From assembly GCF_002934455.1 (NCBI RefSeq), contig NZ_PTIR01000016.1, positions 111,916 through 175,915 on the forward strand: a DNA stretch of 64,000 nucleotides, read 5' to 3'. The stretch is from Trinickia symbiotica (GTDB taxonomy: Bacteria > Pseudomonadota > Gammaproteobacteria > Burkholderiales > Burkholderiaceae). Shown here piece after piece: positions 11,801 to 18,839 of the stretch. The translations under genes and the position numbers were made by a program. Positions within the stretch are counted from its first letter, which is position 1. Every line of letters starts with the position of its first letter. The notes beneath the pieces are model-generated. The model was not told where the DNA came from, did no database searches, and was given only the letters and a program-made list of their open reading frames with translations.

Positions 11801-12700
11801 ACGAAAGGCCAGCTCAACGTCGATTTGCATTACAAGCTCGAGAACGATGTGCTGACGGCGAACAATCACATCTTCATTTCGCAGCTGACGTTCGGCGATC
11901 ACGTCGAGAACAGCACCGAGACGCACCTGCCGGTGAAGCTCGCGATTGCGTTGCTGAAGAACCGGCGCGGTGAGATCGACGTGAACATACCTGTTTCGGG
12001 CTCGCTCGCGAATCCGCAATTCAGTATCGGCAGCGTGATCTGGGGCGCGATCCGCAATCTGATCTCGAAGGCCGTGACCGCGCCGTTCACGCTGCTCGCC
12101 AACGCGTTCGGCGGTGGCGGTGCGGACAGCGCGCATGCGGCCGAGCAACTGCACTACGTTGCGTTCACGCCGGGCTCGGCCGATCTGAGCGATGCGGCGC
12201 GCGGCAAGCTCGATACGATCGCGAAGCTGCTCACGGACAAGCCCGAAGTGAAGCTCGAATTGACGGGCCGTGCCGATCCGGCTATCGATACGCCGGGTCT
12301 GCGTCTCGCCTATGTCGACGATCTCGTGAAAAAGGAGAAGGCGCAGGACTTGGCGGCGAAAGGGCAGAAGGTCGACCTGTCGACGGTGAAGGTCGATCAA
12401 AGCGAATACAGCGATTATTTGAAGAAGGCCTATAAAGATGCCGACTTCAAGAAGCCGCGCAATTTCATCGGCATGACGAAGAGCATGCCCGACGACGACA
12501 TGAAACGCATGCTTGCCAATCATGCGACTGTCGACGAGGCGAGCTTGCGCGCGCTCGCAGAGCGTCGCGCCGACGCTGTGCGTCAATATTTGATCGCGAA
12601 GGTCGACGCGAAGCGCATCACCGTCGGCGCGCCGAAGCTCGACGCCAACGAAGTCAAGGACAGCGGGCCAACGACGCGCGTCGACTTTGGTCTCCAGTAA
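8834..12700 (+). CDS. DUF748/AsmA-like envelope protein with OmpA-like C-terminus
   Basis: A 1288-residue inner-membrane-anchored periplasmic protein. A membrane helix (VVIVVLIVLYGLIGFFAA) lies at about residues 24-44. It is followed by AsmA/DUF748 signatures: the repeated 'HIERVSLNPYTLRLEADRI' motif at about 62-80, 'RLSSIQFEA' and 'VDITGTIG', and long beta-rich segments with Ala/Thr-rich linkers around residues 355-395 and 605-650. Near residue 1110 it reads HYVAFTPGSADLSDAARGKL, and later RRADAVRQYLIAK; together these look like an OmpA-type peptidoglycan-binding fold split by an insertion of roughly 85 residues. Large AsmA-like proteins are linked to lipid transport across the envelope; that role here is inference. 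It lies 12 bases downstream of the DUF1254 gene. Confidence 0.85.
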   Translation: MSSETKAGVAKTFVKVRKATHSRRLRRIAVVIVVLIVLYGLIGFFAAPPLIRHIAEQQMSEALGRPAHIERVSLNPYTLRLEADRIRVGEQGGAGDFASIERLVVQASWFSLLRFAPIVDEVKVDSPHANIVRYDAQRFNFSDIADKFANEPSKPSKGPALFSVSNIDVENGRIDFDDRLAGRKHVIDRLSLGVPFIATLPSKTNIFVDPRFVARVDGSPIHIAGKTKPFAASRESEIALKFDDLDVPQMLSFSPTKLPVTVASGKLAGDLTLRFVMTGSAPALTVTGTTDLADAQVVDERKAPLFAARAVHVAAASLEPLRKVFRFDEIRLDQPSLHLARERSGDLSISRTLAGSPSTAASSAVPASAAGGAASTATAPKASAASAASAVGAAAQAVQPLDLSIKHFALNDGDVGLEDHAPAQPVSLGLTHLDVSLDGFSTVGETPAHYDVHTVLAQGGTLAATGALSLAAKSADLKLTTDGLPLTLVQPYLAGSTSARIDGGTLGTALTVKADWSKTPTNVQVAQSDVTVKSLKVTGPAVATGANAPTPALALDEGHVAIKQVDLAARKADISAIDLAGLSVNGARAKDGRIDLMALAGSPQEGQTSTTNTQAHEQKPHGRERGAARTSEGGQGGKEQTAANAPPAAGAQSGWHYTIGAVRLKDGSAQIVDEVPAHPATVRLSSIQFEAHDVSDDMHRALPIKLAATLGGKGTLDVSGDVTPSPLAASVTLHANRLDVSSAEPYFGDDLNAKLASAFLNAGGDVKLGMANDALTATFRGGVALVDVKLLDRTTSAPLAGWRALSLARMNARYDAHGTDVDIGRITFSQFFGSVLLDEQGKLNLQDVLGNEHKPSPATGTTASHRGSTTTVAEAPKAAPSQTQPPFKAHVGEIVLQQGHVNYTDHFVKPNYTANLVDITGTIGAFGTEKRAPAPVDVSANLAGNGPITIRGTADPLAPKPSLDLGASAHEIELKSLTPYSLKYAGYPITKGQLNVDLHYKLENDVLTANNHIFISQLTFGDHVENSTETHLPVKLAIALLKNRRGEIDVNIPVSGSLANPQFSIGSVIWGAIRNLISKAVTAPFTLLANAFGGGGADSAHAAEQLHYVAFTPGSADLSDAARGKLDTIAKLLTDKPEVKLELTGRADPAIDTPGLRLAYVDDLVKKEKAQDLAAKGQKVDLSTVKVDQSEYSDYLKKAYKDADFKKPRNFIGMTKSMPDDDMKRMLANHATVDEASLRALAERRADAVRQYLIAKVDAKRITVGAPKLDANEVKDSGPTTRVDFGLQ

Positions 12701-12997
12701 GCGGGGGCATGGTGCGGCGGTCTCGCGCCGGCGCATCGTGCTTCTTTCACCATATCTCGCAGCCGCACTTGGAAGCACTCAGTCCGTGCGGGGAGAAGTC
12801 GAATCCTTCGTAAGTCGCGAATGCCACCTATCGCGCCGCGTTCGAGCAGTTTTCCAGTCCTAATGTCTTCGAGCAGCCAGGCCTGCTCGATGACCCTCTG
12901 GACCGACGCGGTTATTCGTCGCACCTGCTGCGCGTGATGCGCGGCGCTGATACACTACTCGCTTCCACTCACTCGACACGAACAGGGAGGCGTTCAA
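12701..12997. other. intergenic stretch, no gene seen
   Basis: No frame here has a convincing start, codon pattern or ribosome-binding site, and the minus-strand frames are Arg-rich shadows. No clear terminator with a T-tract follows the DUF748 gene. The segment GCGCGTGATGCGCGGCGCTGATACACTA near 12930-12955 could hold a promoter -10 (GATACACT) for the small frame at 12998, but this is weak. Confidence 0.4.
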
Positions 12998-13096
12998 ATG
13001 GTAACGACAATGCTCGCGGCCACCCTGGGTATGCCTCGGTTCGTGACGCCACCTTTGCGACGCCTGTGGGGAAATCCCCTCGGAGGACGACCGTAG
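12998..13096 (+). CDS. possible 32-residue leader peptide
   Basis: A 32-codon frame begins MVTTMLAATLGMPRF and ends LWGNPLGGRP. It has a strong Shine-Dalgarno sequence, AGGGAGG, 7-8 bases before the ATG. It overlaps GGGG-AAAT-CCCC (about 13070-13081), a small hairpin near its stop. It lies 210 bases upstream of the ABC exporter gene and on the same strand, so it could be a translated leader that controls it, or an independent small protein. Nothing in the peptide (no run of one amino acid) points to classical attenuation. Confidence 0.35.
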   Translation: MVTTMLAATLGMPRFVTPPLRRLWGNPLGGRP

Positions 13097-13183
13097 TTTT
13101 CACGGTTCGTTCGTCGCTTCACCTCGGCTTTCGCCCGGCGCTTCGCGCAAGTTCTCGCTTGCGCGGCTAGGGTTCCAGCATCG

Positions 13184-13199
13184 GGCACGACGTCGTGCC
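13184..13199. promoter_or_regulatory. perfect 16-base palindrome
   Basis: GGCACGACGTCGTGCC is self-complementary over all 16 bases and lies in the leader between the 32-codon frame and the ABC exporter. It could be a dimeric-repressor operator or an RNA hairpin; it is followed by GAGGCTTTT, too short a T-run for a confident terminator. Confidence 0.35.
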
Positions 13200-13272
13200 G
13201 AGGCTTTTCGGCAGGTACGTTGCGCGCGGTTCGATGTTCGCGCGCCGTGCTTTTCGTATTTCGATTCCATGA

Positions 13273-13296
13273 CCGCCAGCGCCCTGCGCTTGGCGG
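13273..13296 (+). promoter_or_regulatory. hairpin just upstream of the exporter start
   Basis: CCGCCAGCGC and GCGCTTGGCGG pair over ten bases with one bulged T around a three-base loop. The structure ends 10 bases before the ATG at 13307, so it would sit over the ribosome-binding region of the exporter mRNA and might limit its translation. Confidence 0.4.
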
Positions 13297-13306
13297 CTGA
13301 ACATTT

Positions 13307-15148
13307 ATGATCGCCAAGAATACTTTCGGCGCCCAGACGTTCAAGAGCGTCCTTGGGTACACGTTTTCTCATTGGGGGCGGCAGCGCGTGCGCATCGTCG
13401 TCATCGCGCTTTTCGCGCTGACAGGCGCGGTGGCCGACGTGCTGACCCCGCTTTTCGCGGGCCGTCTCGTCAATGCGCTTGCGCATGGCTTGACCGACAG
13501 GCACGCGGCCCTTCACCCGGCGCTCGCGGCGTTTGCGGCGATGCTCGTGCTCGGGCTCGGCGCCGCGCTTGCGCGCTACCTCATGTTCGTGCAGATCATC
13601 GCATTGACGTTGCGGATGATGAGTGAAATCGCGGGCAACGCCTTCCACCGAGTCCAGCGCTTTTCGACCGATTGGCATGCGAACAGCTTTGCGGGCTCGA
13701 CCGTCCGCAAGATCACGCGCGGGATGTGGGCGCTCGATTTGCTGAACGACACCGTCTTGATCGGCTTGCTGCCTTCGTTCGCGATGCTCATCGGCGCGAC
13801 GGTGCTGCTCGGCATGCATTGGCCCGCCATGGGTGCCGTCGTCGGCGCGGGCGCGTTGATCTATGTCGGCGTCACGGCCGGCCTGTCGCTCGGCGTCGTC
13901 GCGCCGGCGGCGCGGCTTGGCAATGCGTGGGACACGCGACTCGGCGGTGCGCTTGCCGATGCCGTCACCTGCAATTCCGTCGTCAAGGCGTTCGGCGCGG
14001 AGTTGCGTGAAGAGGCGAGGCTTTCGCGCGTCGTCGGAAAATGGCGCGAGCGCACGCGGCGCGCGTGGCTGCGCGGGACAGCCAACGGCGGCGTGCAGAA
14101 CATGATGCTCGCGGGTATGCAGGCTGCGATCCTCGGCGCAGCGTTGATCCTTTGGTTGAAGGACAAGGCGAGCGTCGGCGACATCGCATTCGCGCTGACG
14201 ATGTTTCTCGTGCTTCAGGGCTACCTGCGCGACGTCGGGATGCTCGTGCGCAACTTGCAGCGCTCGGTCAACGATATGGAAGAGCTCGTTGCGCTCGAGC
14301 GTCAGCCGCTCGGTATCGAAGACAAGCCGGGTGCGCCGCCGATCGTCATCGACAAGGGCGATATCCGATTCGAGCACGTCACGTTTCACTACGACGCGCA
14401 CGCGGCGCCGCTCTATTCGAATTTCTCGGTCCGGATCGCTCCGGGCGAGCGCGTGGGTCTGATCGGCCATTCCGGTTCCGGCAAGACGACGTTCATCAAG
14501 CTCATTCAGCGGCTCTACGACGTGTCGGGTGGCGCGATCACGATCGATGGTCAGAACATTGCCGAAGTCGGGCAAGCTTCGTTGCGCGCTCAGGTTGCGA
14601 TCGTCCAGCAGGAGCCGTTGCTGTTTCATCGCACGCTGGCGGAAAACATTGCGTACGCGAAACCGGGTGCGACAGAGGCGGAGATCGAGCGCGCGGCACG
14701 GCTCGCGAACGCGCATGATTTCATTTCGGGCTTGCCGAAGGGGTATGAGACGCTCGTCGGCGAGCGCGGCGTGAAGCTCTCCGGCGGAGAGCGTCAACGT
14801 GTTGCCATCGCACGGGCGTTTCTCGCCGATGCGCCTGTGCTGATCTTCGACGAGGCGACCTCGAGCCTCGATAGCGAAAGCGAGGCGTTGATCCAGCAGG
14901 CGATGGAGCGGCTCATGGTCGGACGGACGACGATCGTCGTGGCGCACCGGCTATCGACCGTGCGCGCTTTGGATCGGCTGCTCGTGCTCGATAAGGGGAG
15001 AATCGTCGAGGAGGGCAGTCACAATGCGTTGATTCGCATCGAGGGCGGGCTCTACCGGCGGCTCTTTGAGCGGCAGGCGCTCGAGTTGACGAAGGGAATG
15101 GATGTCGCGCGCGATGGGGCGATCGGTGAGTCGATGACGGAGGCGTGA
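13307..15148 (+). CDS. ABC exporter, fused permease and ATPase
   Basis: A 613-residue half-transporter of the ABC-B (MsbA-like) type that would work as a homodimer in the inner membrane. Residues about 25-310 form six membrane helices. The nucleotide-binding domain follows, with Walker A GHSGSGKT (387-394), the Q-loop IVQQEP, the signature LSGGERQRVA (about 487-496), Walker B VLIFDEATSSLD (about 506-517) and the H-loop VVAHRLST. The substrate may be a lipid, peptide or drug and cannot be deduced. The 600-base region before it, with a possible leader peptide and hairpins, hints at post-transcriptional control. The frame ends with an acidic, variable tail. Confidence 0.9.
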   Translation: MIAKNTFGAQTFKSVLGYTFSHWGRQRVRIVVIALFALTGAVADVLTPLFAGRLVNALAHGLTDRHAALHPALAAFAAMLVLGLGAALARYLMFVQIIALTLRMMSEIAGNAFHRVQRFSTDWHANSFAGSTVRKITRGMWALDLLNDTVLIGLLPSFAMLIGATVLLGMHWPAMGAVVGAGALIYVGVTAGLSLGVVAPAARLGNAWDTRLGGALADAVTCNSVVKAFGAELREEARLSRVVGKWRERTRRAWLRGTANGGVQNMMLAGMQAAILGAALILWLKDKASVGDIAFALTMFLVLQGYLRDVGMLVRNLQRSVNDMEELVALERQPLGIEDKPGAPPIVIDKGDIRFEHVTFHYDAHAAPLYSNFSVRIAPGERVGLIGHSGSGKTTFIKLIQRLYDVSGGAITIDGQNIAEVGQASLRAQVAIVQQEPLLFHRTLAENIAYAKPGATEAEIERAARLANAHDFISGLPKGYETLVGERGVKLSGGERQRVAIARAFLADAPVLIFDEATSSLDSESEALIQQAMERLMVGRTTIVVAHRLSTVRALDRLLVLDKGRIVEEGSHNALIRIEGGLYRRLFERQALELTKGMDVARDGAIGESMTEA

Positions 15149-15288
15149 GCTGGCGGGCTATTTGATGATCGTTTCGGATGATCGCGGTCGCCAAATATTG
15201 CGGGCCGCGAGGGATTGCAGTGGCCGCTTTTCGGAATCGCTATGGTCCCGCCAGTAGCACGGTTACTTGGGCGCCTTGCTCGATACCT

Positions 15289-15882
15289 CTATTGAACTGG
15301 CGCTAGTTCGACGATGTCGTCAACCGCTTCATCGGCAGGGGGAGGCGTGTGCGTCAACCGGATCTGCTCGATCATCCTGGTCAAGACGTCGAAGGTCGTC
15401 TCCGGCGTGGCCTGCGTAGGGGTCGGCTTGTTCGGGTTCTGATGAGCGATCCAATCACGGTATTGCTTGATTTGCTTCACCTGCCCGATCAGATTGGAGT
15501 CGACTTCGCTCTTGAAGAGGTCGAGAACCTCGCCGAATCTCCAGTACTCGACCTCGCTTTCGAATTTTTCTGAAAGCCTGGTCGAGTATTGCTGCGGATA
15601 TCCGGCCGCGAACAGACGATTCGCCGTCTGCAGGTGCTCGATGACGCATCTCTCGAATGTGGCAAACAGCGCCAAAATGGCGAGGTCGGCCGCTTGCTTT
15701 ACGGCGCCATCGAGGGCGGCGTTTGCTTGCTCCGGAGTTGCGCCAATGAACTCTGTGCGTCGGATCAGTTCCTCGTGCTGAATTTGAATCGTGCGTTCGG
15801 CAACCTTGAAGCAATCACTCGCCACGGAGAAAGCCCGGAAGACGGGTTCGAGCGGATTATTCGAATTCATAGTCGGAAACAT
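15289..15882 (-). CDS. HEPN-like protein of unknown function
   Basis: A 197-residue all-helical protein. The segment QVKQIKQYRDWIAHQNPN (about residues 134-151) contains Arg142-x4-His147, the R-x4-6-H motif of HEPN ribonucleases, in the familiar 'YR-(D/N)-W-(I/V)-AH' form. The earlier helix FATFERCVIEHL (about 73-84) carries the Glu/Arg typical of the first HEPN helix. HEPN proteins are often RNA-cleaving toxins or defence effectors. The start (ATG 15882, or ATG 15870 four codons later) overlaps the end of the upstream gene, so translation is coupled. Base composition is lower in GC than the neighbours, suggesting transfer. That it acts as a nuclease is inference. Confidence 0.7.
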   Translation of the reverse strand: MFPTMNSNNPLEPVFRAFSVASDCFKVAERTIQIQHEELIRRTEFIGATPEQANAALDGAVKQAADLAILALFATFERCVIEHLQTANRLFAAGYPQQYSTRLSEKFESEVEYWRFGEVLDLFKSEVDSNLIGQVKQIKQYRDWIAHQNPNKPTPTQATPETTFDVLTRMIEQIRLTHTPPPADEAVDDIVELAPVQ

Positions 15883-16351
15883 CGGTCAGCAGGTCAATGA
15901 ACAGGCCTTCGTCAATGCGTTTCGGTCGACGGACTGTGGCCTCGATCCAGTACCAACCGTCCCCATTGACTCCGGCGAGCATGGGTGTTGGCGATGAGCC
16001 TATGGACTTCCTGCCAGATACGGTTTCTGTCGAAATTCCTGGGCCTTTTCCAACGTGGAATAGAAACGCATGTCTCGCCACTCGGCCGATCAGGTCTACT
16101 CTCCCACGTGCGCCTATGATCTTGGATCCGACGGGGACGATTTTGGCCACAGATACACCGTCCTTTGCTATGCAAAGACTCGGTGCTTCATATTCGGCCA
16201 TCCTTTCCTCTCTGAGCGTTACTACACCCGTCTCCACTGACAGGCCATGTTTTTTGCACCAGCCACTGGCTTCTGCCAGAAAGGCTGTGACGCGTTCCAG
16301 ATATTCGTCCGGGTAAAAAAGCGCGTGCTCAGTCACTGTTAGTCCTTGCAT
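15857..16351 (-). CDS. unknown partner of the HEPN-like gene
   Basis: A 164-residue protein that I do not recognise. The N-terminus is helical (YLERVTAFLAEASGWCKKHGL). The middle is beta-rich with SVAKIVPVGSKIIGARGRVDLIG (about residues 67-89), and it ends in acidic LLTDVSDYEFE. AAGGA lies about 7 bases before the ATG. The last 26 bases overlap the HEPN-like frame. Tight coupling upstream of a HEPN-like gene would suit an antitoxin or a co-effector, but no known antitoxin fold is visible. Both genes share lower GC content and end before a LysR gene of ordinary composition. Confidence 0.65.
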   Translation of the reverse strand: MQGLTVTEHALFYPDEYLERVTAFLAEASGWCKKHGLSVETGVVTLREERMAEYEAPSLCIAKDGVSVAKIVPVGSKIIGARGRVDLIGRVARHAFLFHVGKGPGISTETVSGRKSIGSSPTPMLAGVNGDGWYWIEATVRRPKRIDEGLFIDLLTDVSDYEFE

Positions 16352-16534
16352 TTCACAATCCTTGCACTGCGTAACCCTGCATCTGCGCGCCCGATTCGCA
16401 TAGCGATCTCGCCAGTCCGAAGCGAGCGCTCATTCCTTATGCGCGCATCCGATGTCCGAGCTTAGCACTGACCCCATCTCAAAACATGCGACTTCCGGCG
16501 GCCTAGGACCGCCAGCGCCAGAGCGATCGCCGGT

Positions 16535-17425
16535 TCACGCCGCCTTTGCCATCGCGGCAAAGGCAGCCTCCTGCGATGAAGGCTGTTGGGCCCGCAGCAC
16601 CAGCCACATCGCCGAGCGCGCGCCTTTCTCCTTCAACGGCCTGTACACCACGCCATTGGCGTTCATGCTGCGCAGCGATTCCGGCACCAGCGCGACGCCG
16701 AGCCCTGCCGCGACGAGCCCGACGATCGTCGGCGCGGCGCGCGCTTCCTGCCCTATGCGCGGGGCAAACCCGGCCTGCCGGCAGAGCGCGATGATCTGAT
16801 CGTACACGCCGGTCCCGCTTTCGCGCGGGTACATGACGAACGTCTCGTCCGCCAATGCGCCGATCGTGAGTGGCTTCGCGGCCGCTGTGAGCCGGTGATG
16901 AGGCGGCAGCGCGACGATGAGCGAGTCTTCGAACAAACGCGTCGCGCGCAGTGTCGGTGGCAGATCGGGGGCCGATATGCCGCGCACGATCGCAACATCG
17001 AGCCGCTGCTCGAGCAGTGCCGCCAGTTGCTCCTGCGTCGTCAGCTCCTCGATTCGCAAATGCACGCCCGGAAAACGCTGGCGATAGTTGAGAATCAGAC
17101 GCGGAATCAACGCAGTGAAGGCGGCCGACCCCGTCAATCCGACACGCAGCTCCCCGATTTCGCCGCGTTGTGCACGTGCCGCCACCGTCGACACCCGCTC
17201 GGCCTGAGCGAGCAGCGCGCGCGCCTCGGGCAACAACGCCTTGCCGGCCGGCGTCAAGTCCACGCGCCGGTTGCCGCGATCGAACAATTGCGCGCCGAGC
17301 TCCTCTTCGAGCACGCGAATCTGCTGACTGAGCGGCGGCTGCGCGATGTTCAGGCGCAGTGCGGCCCGGCCGAAATGCAGCGTCTCAGCCAGTACGACGA
17401 AGTAGCGGATGCGGCGCAAATCCAT
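16535..17425 (-). CDS. LysR-family transcriptional regulator
   Basis: A 296-residue LysR regulator. The winged helix-turn-helix covers residues 1-60 (FVVLAETLHFGRAALRLNIA then PPLSQQIRVLEEELGAQLF), followed by the effector-binding domain (ELRVGLTGSAAFTALIPRLI). ATG 17425 is chosen because GGGAGA stands 6 bases upstream; a second ATG four codons earlier is in frame. It diverges from an MFS transporter gene at 17530, so the 104-base gap is the probable shared operator and the transporter its likely target. The effector is unknown. Confidence 0.92.
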   Translation of the reverse strand: MDLRRIRYFVVLAETLHFGRAALRLNIAQPPLSQQIRVLEEELGAQLFDRGNRRVDLTPAGKALLPEARALLAQAERVSTVAARAQRGEIGELRVGLTGSAAFTALIPRLILNYRQRFPGVHLRIEELTTQEQLAALLEQRLDVAIVRGISAPDLPPTLRATRLFEDSLIVALPPHHRLTAAAKPLTIGALADETFVMYPRESGTGVYDQIIALCRQAGFAPRIGQEARAAPTIVGLVAAGLGVALVPESLRSMNANGVVYRPLKEKGARSAMWLVLRAQQPSSQEAAFAAMAKAA

Positions 17426-17529
17426 GATATCTCCCATGTATCAATCGGCGCGGAATCAATATTGGACGCGTATGCGGCGACGCGCGAGTATTCCACATTA
17501 TCGAAGCACTCCTCGAGCAGGGCTCGAAC

Positions 17530-18813
17530 ATGACCGAACAAGACGTCGACCTTCTGGATCCACGAAGCGAGACCGCGCGGATGACAGCACCGTTTGTCTC
17601 CGCCGCGGCGGTGAACGCTAAAATCGAGTTTGGCACGCCTGCATTCATCCGTACGAACTGCGCACTGTTCGCGGCCGGCTTTGCGACTTTCGCGCTGCTC
17701 TACTGCGTGCAGCCGCTGATGCCGCTGTTTTCCGAGAGTTTTCACGTGAGCGCCGCAAGCGCCAGTCTCGCGCTGTCGCTGACCACCGGCCTGCTGGCTG
17801 TCTCAATGCTCATTGCAGGCGTGCTCTCCGAAACGTGGGGCCGCAAACCGATGATGGTCGGCTCGTTGTTCATGTCAGCCGCGCTGGCTGCGCTCAGCGC
17901 GATACTGCCGCACTGGCATGCGCTGCTAGCCACTCGCGCGCTGATGGGCGTGGCGCTGAGCGGCTTGCCAGCCGTTGCGATGGCCTATGTCGGCGAAGAG
18001 ATGCATCCGCGCTCGCTCGGTGTCGCGATGGGGCTGTACGTTGGAGGCACCGGTCTGGGCGGCATGGCCGGGCGTCTGCTGACGGGCGTGGTGACGGACT
18101 TTTGGGGATGGCGCGCGGCCGTGATGACGATGGCTGTGCTCGCAGTGTTCTGCGCGATCATCCTCTCGCGTTACCTGCCTGCGTCGCGGCATTTCACGCG
18201 GCGCCCACTGCGCCTCATGCCGGTGGCCAGGACGTATGCGCTGCAGTTGCACGATGGTGCGTTACCGTGGCTGTTCGCGGAAGGCTTTCTGCTGATGGGC
18301 GCGTTTGTGACCGTCTATAACTACGTTGGCTATAGACTTATCGCGCCGCCGTTCTCGATGAGTCAGACAGGGATCGGTCTGATCTTCGCCGTCTACTTAT
18401 GCGGAATCGTTAGCTCGGCGTGGGTCGGCAGCCTGTCAGAACGGCTCGGCCGGCAAACGTTGCTGCCGGCGACGCTCGGTCTGATGCTGCTCGGCACCGC
18501 GCTTACGCGGGCCAATTCGCTGCCGGTGATCATCGCCGGCATCGCGGTGTTGACGATCGGGTTTTTCGGCTCGCATTCCGTCGCGAGCGCGTGGATCGGG
18601 GCTCGCGCTCGGAGCAGCAAAGCACAGGCTTCATCGATGTACCTCTTTGCCTACTACGTCGGATCGAGCGTGGTGGGGTCCGTCGGTGGCGTGTTCTGGA
18701 GTGTCGGCGGATGGCCTGGCGTGACAGGCATGACAGGATCGTTGCTCGTTATCGCGATTGCCATTGCGTTCAAGCTGCGCGCCATCACCATGCAAGCCGC
18801 GGATTCGCACTGA
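17530..18813 (+). CDS. MFS transporter, YnfM-like
   Basis: A 427-residue major facilitator with about 12 membrane helices. The inter-helix 2/3 loop reads GVLSETWGRKPMM, the usual G-x3-D/E-x-x-G-R-[RK] motif, and the second half repeats it as GSLSERLGRQTLL. The PLMPLFSESFHVS start of the loop after helix 1 and the overall order are those of the YnfM/YdhP-like efflux group. The first 40 residues are hydrophilic; an alternative start is ATG 17581. Its divergent LysR gene is the expected regulator. Substrate unknown. Confidence 0.85.
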   Translation: MTEQDVDLLDPRSETARMTAPFVSAAAVNAKIEFGTPAFIRTNCALFAAGFATFALLYCVQPLMPLFSESFHVSAASASLALSLTTGLLAVSMLIAGVLSETWGRKPMMVGSLFMSAALAALSAILPHWHALLATRALMGVALSGLPAVAMAYVGEEMHPRSLGVAMGLYVGGTGLGGMAGRLLTGVVTDFWGWRAAVMTMAVLAVFCAIILSRYLPASRHFTRRPLRLMPVARTYALQLHDGALPWLFAEGFLLMGAFVTVYNYVGYRLIAPPFSMSQTGIGLIFAVYLCGIVSSAWVGSLSERLGRQTLLPATLGLMLLGTALTRANSLPVIIAGIAVLTIGFFGSHSVASAWIGARARSSKAQASSMYLFAYYVGSSVVGSVGGVFWSVGGWPGVTGMTGSLLVIAIAIAFKLRAITMQAADSH

Positions 18814-18839
18814 AGCCGAGCGGGTGAAAATGACCAAGT

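Noticed and set aside
8906..12778. 1290-codon minus-strand open frame opposite the DUF748 gene
   Set aside because: It is Arg-rich and low in typical folds; the plus frame has AsmA-like motifs. GC-rich DNA gives long antisense frames.
13184..13199. LexA-type SOS box
   Set aside because: The palindrome lacks the CTG-N10-CAG core and no SOS gene is adjacent.
13100..14947. 615-codon minus-strand frame opposite the ABC exporter
   Set aside because: Arg/Asp-rich with no fold; the plus frame has Walker motifs.
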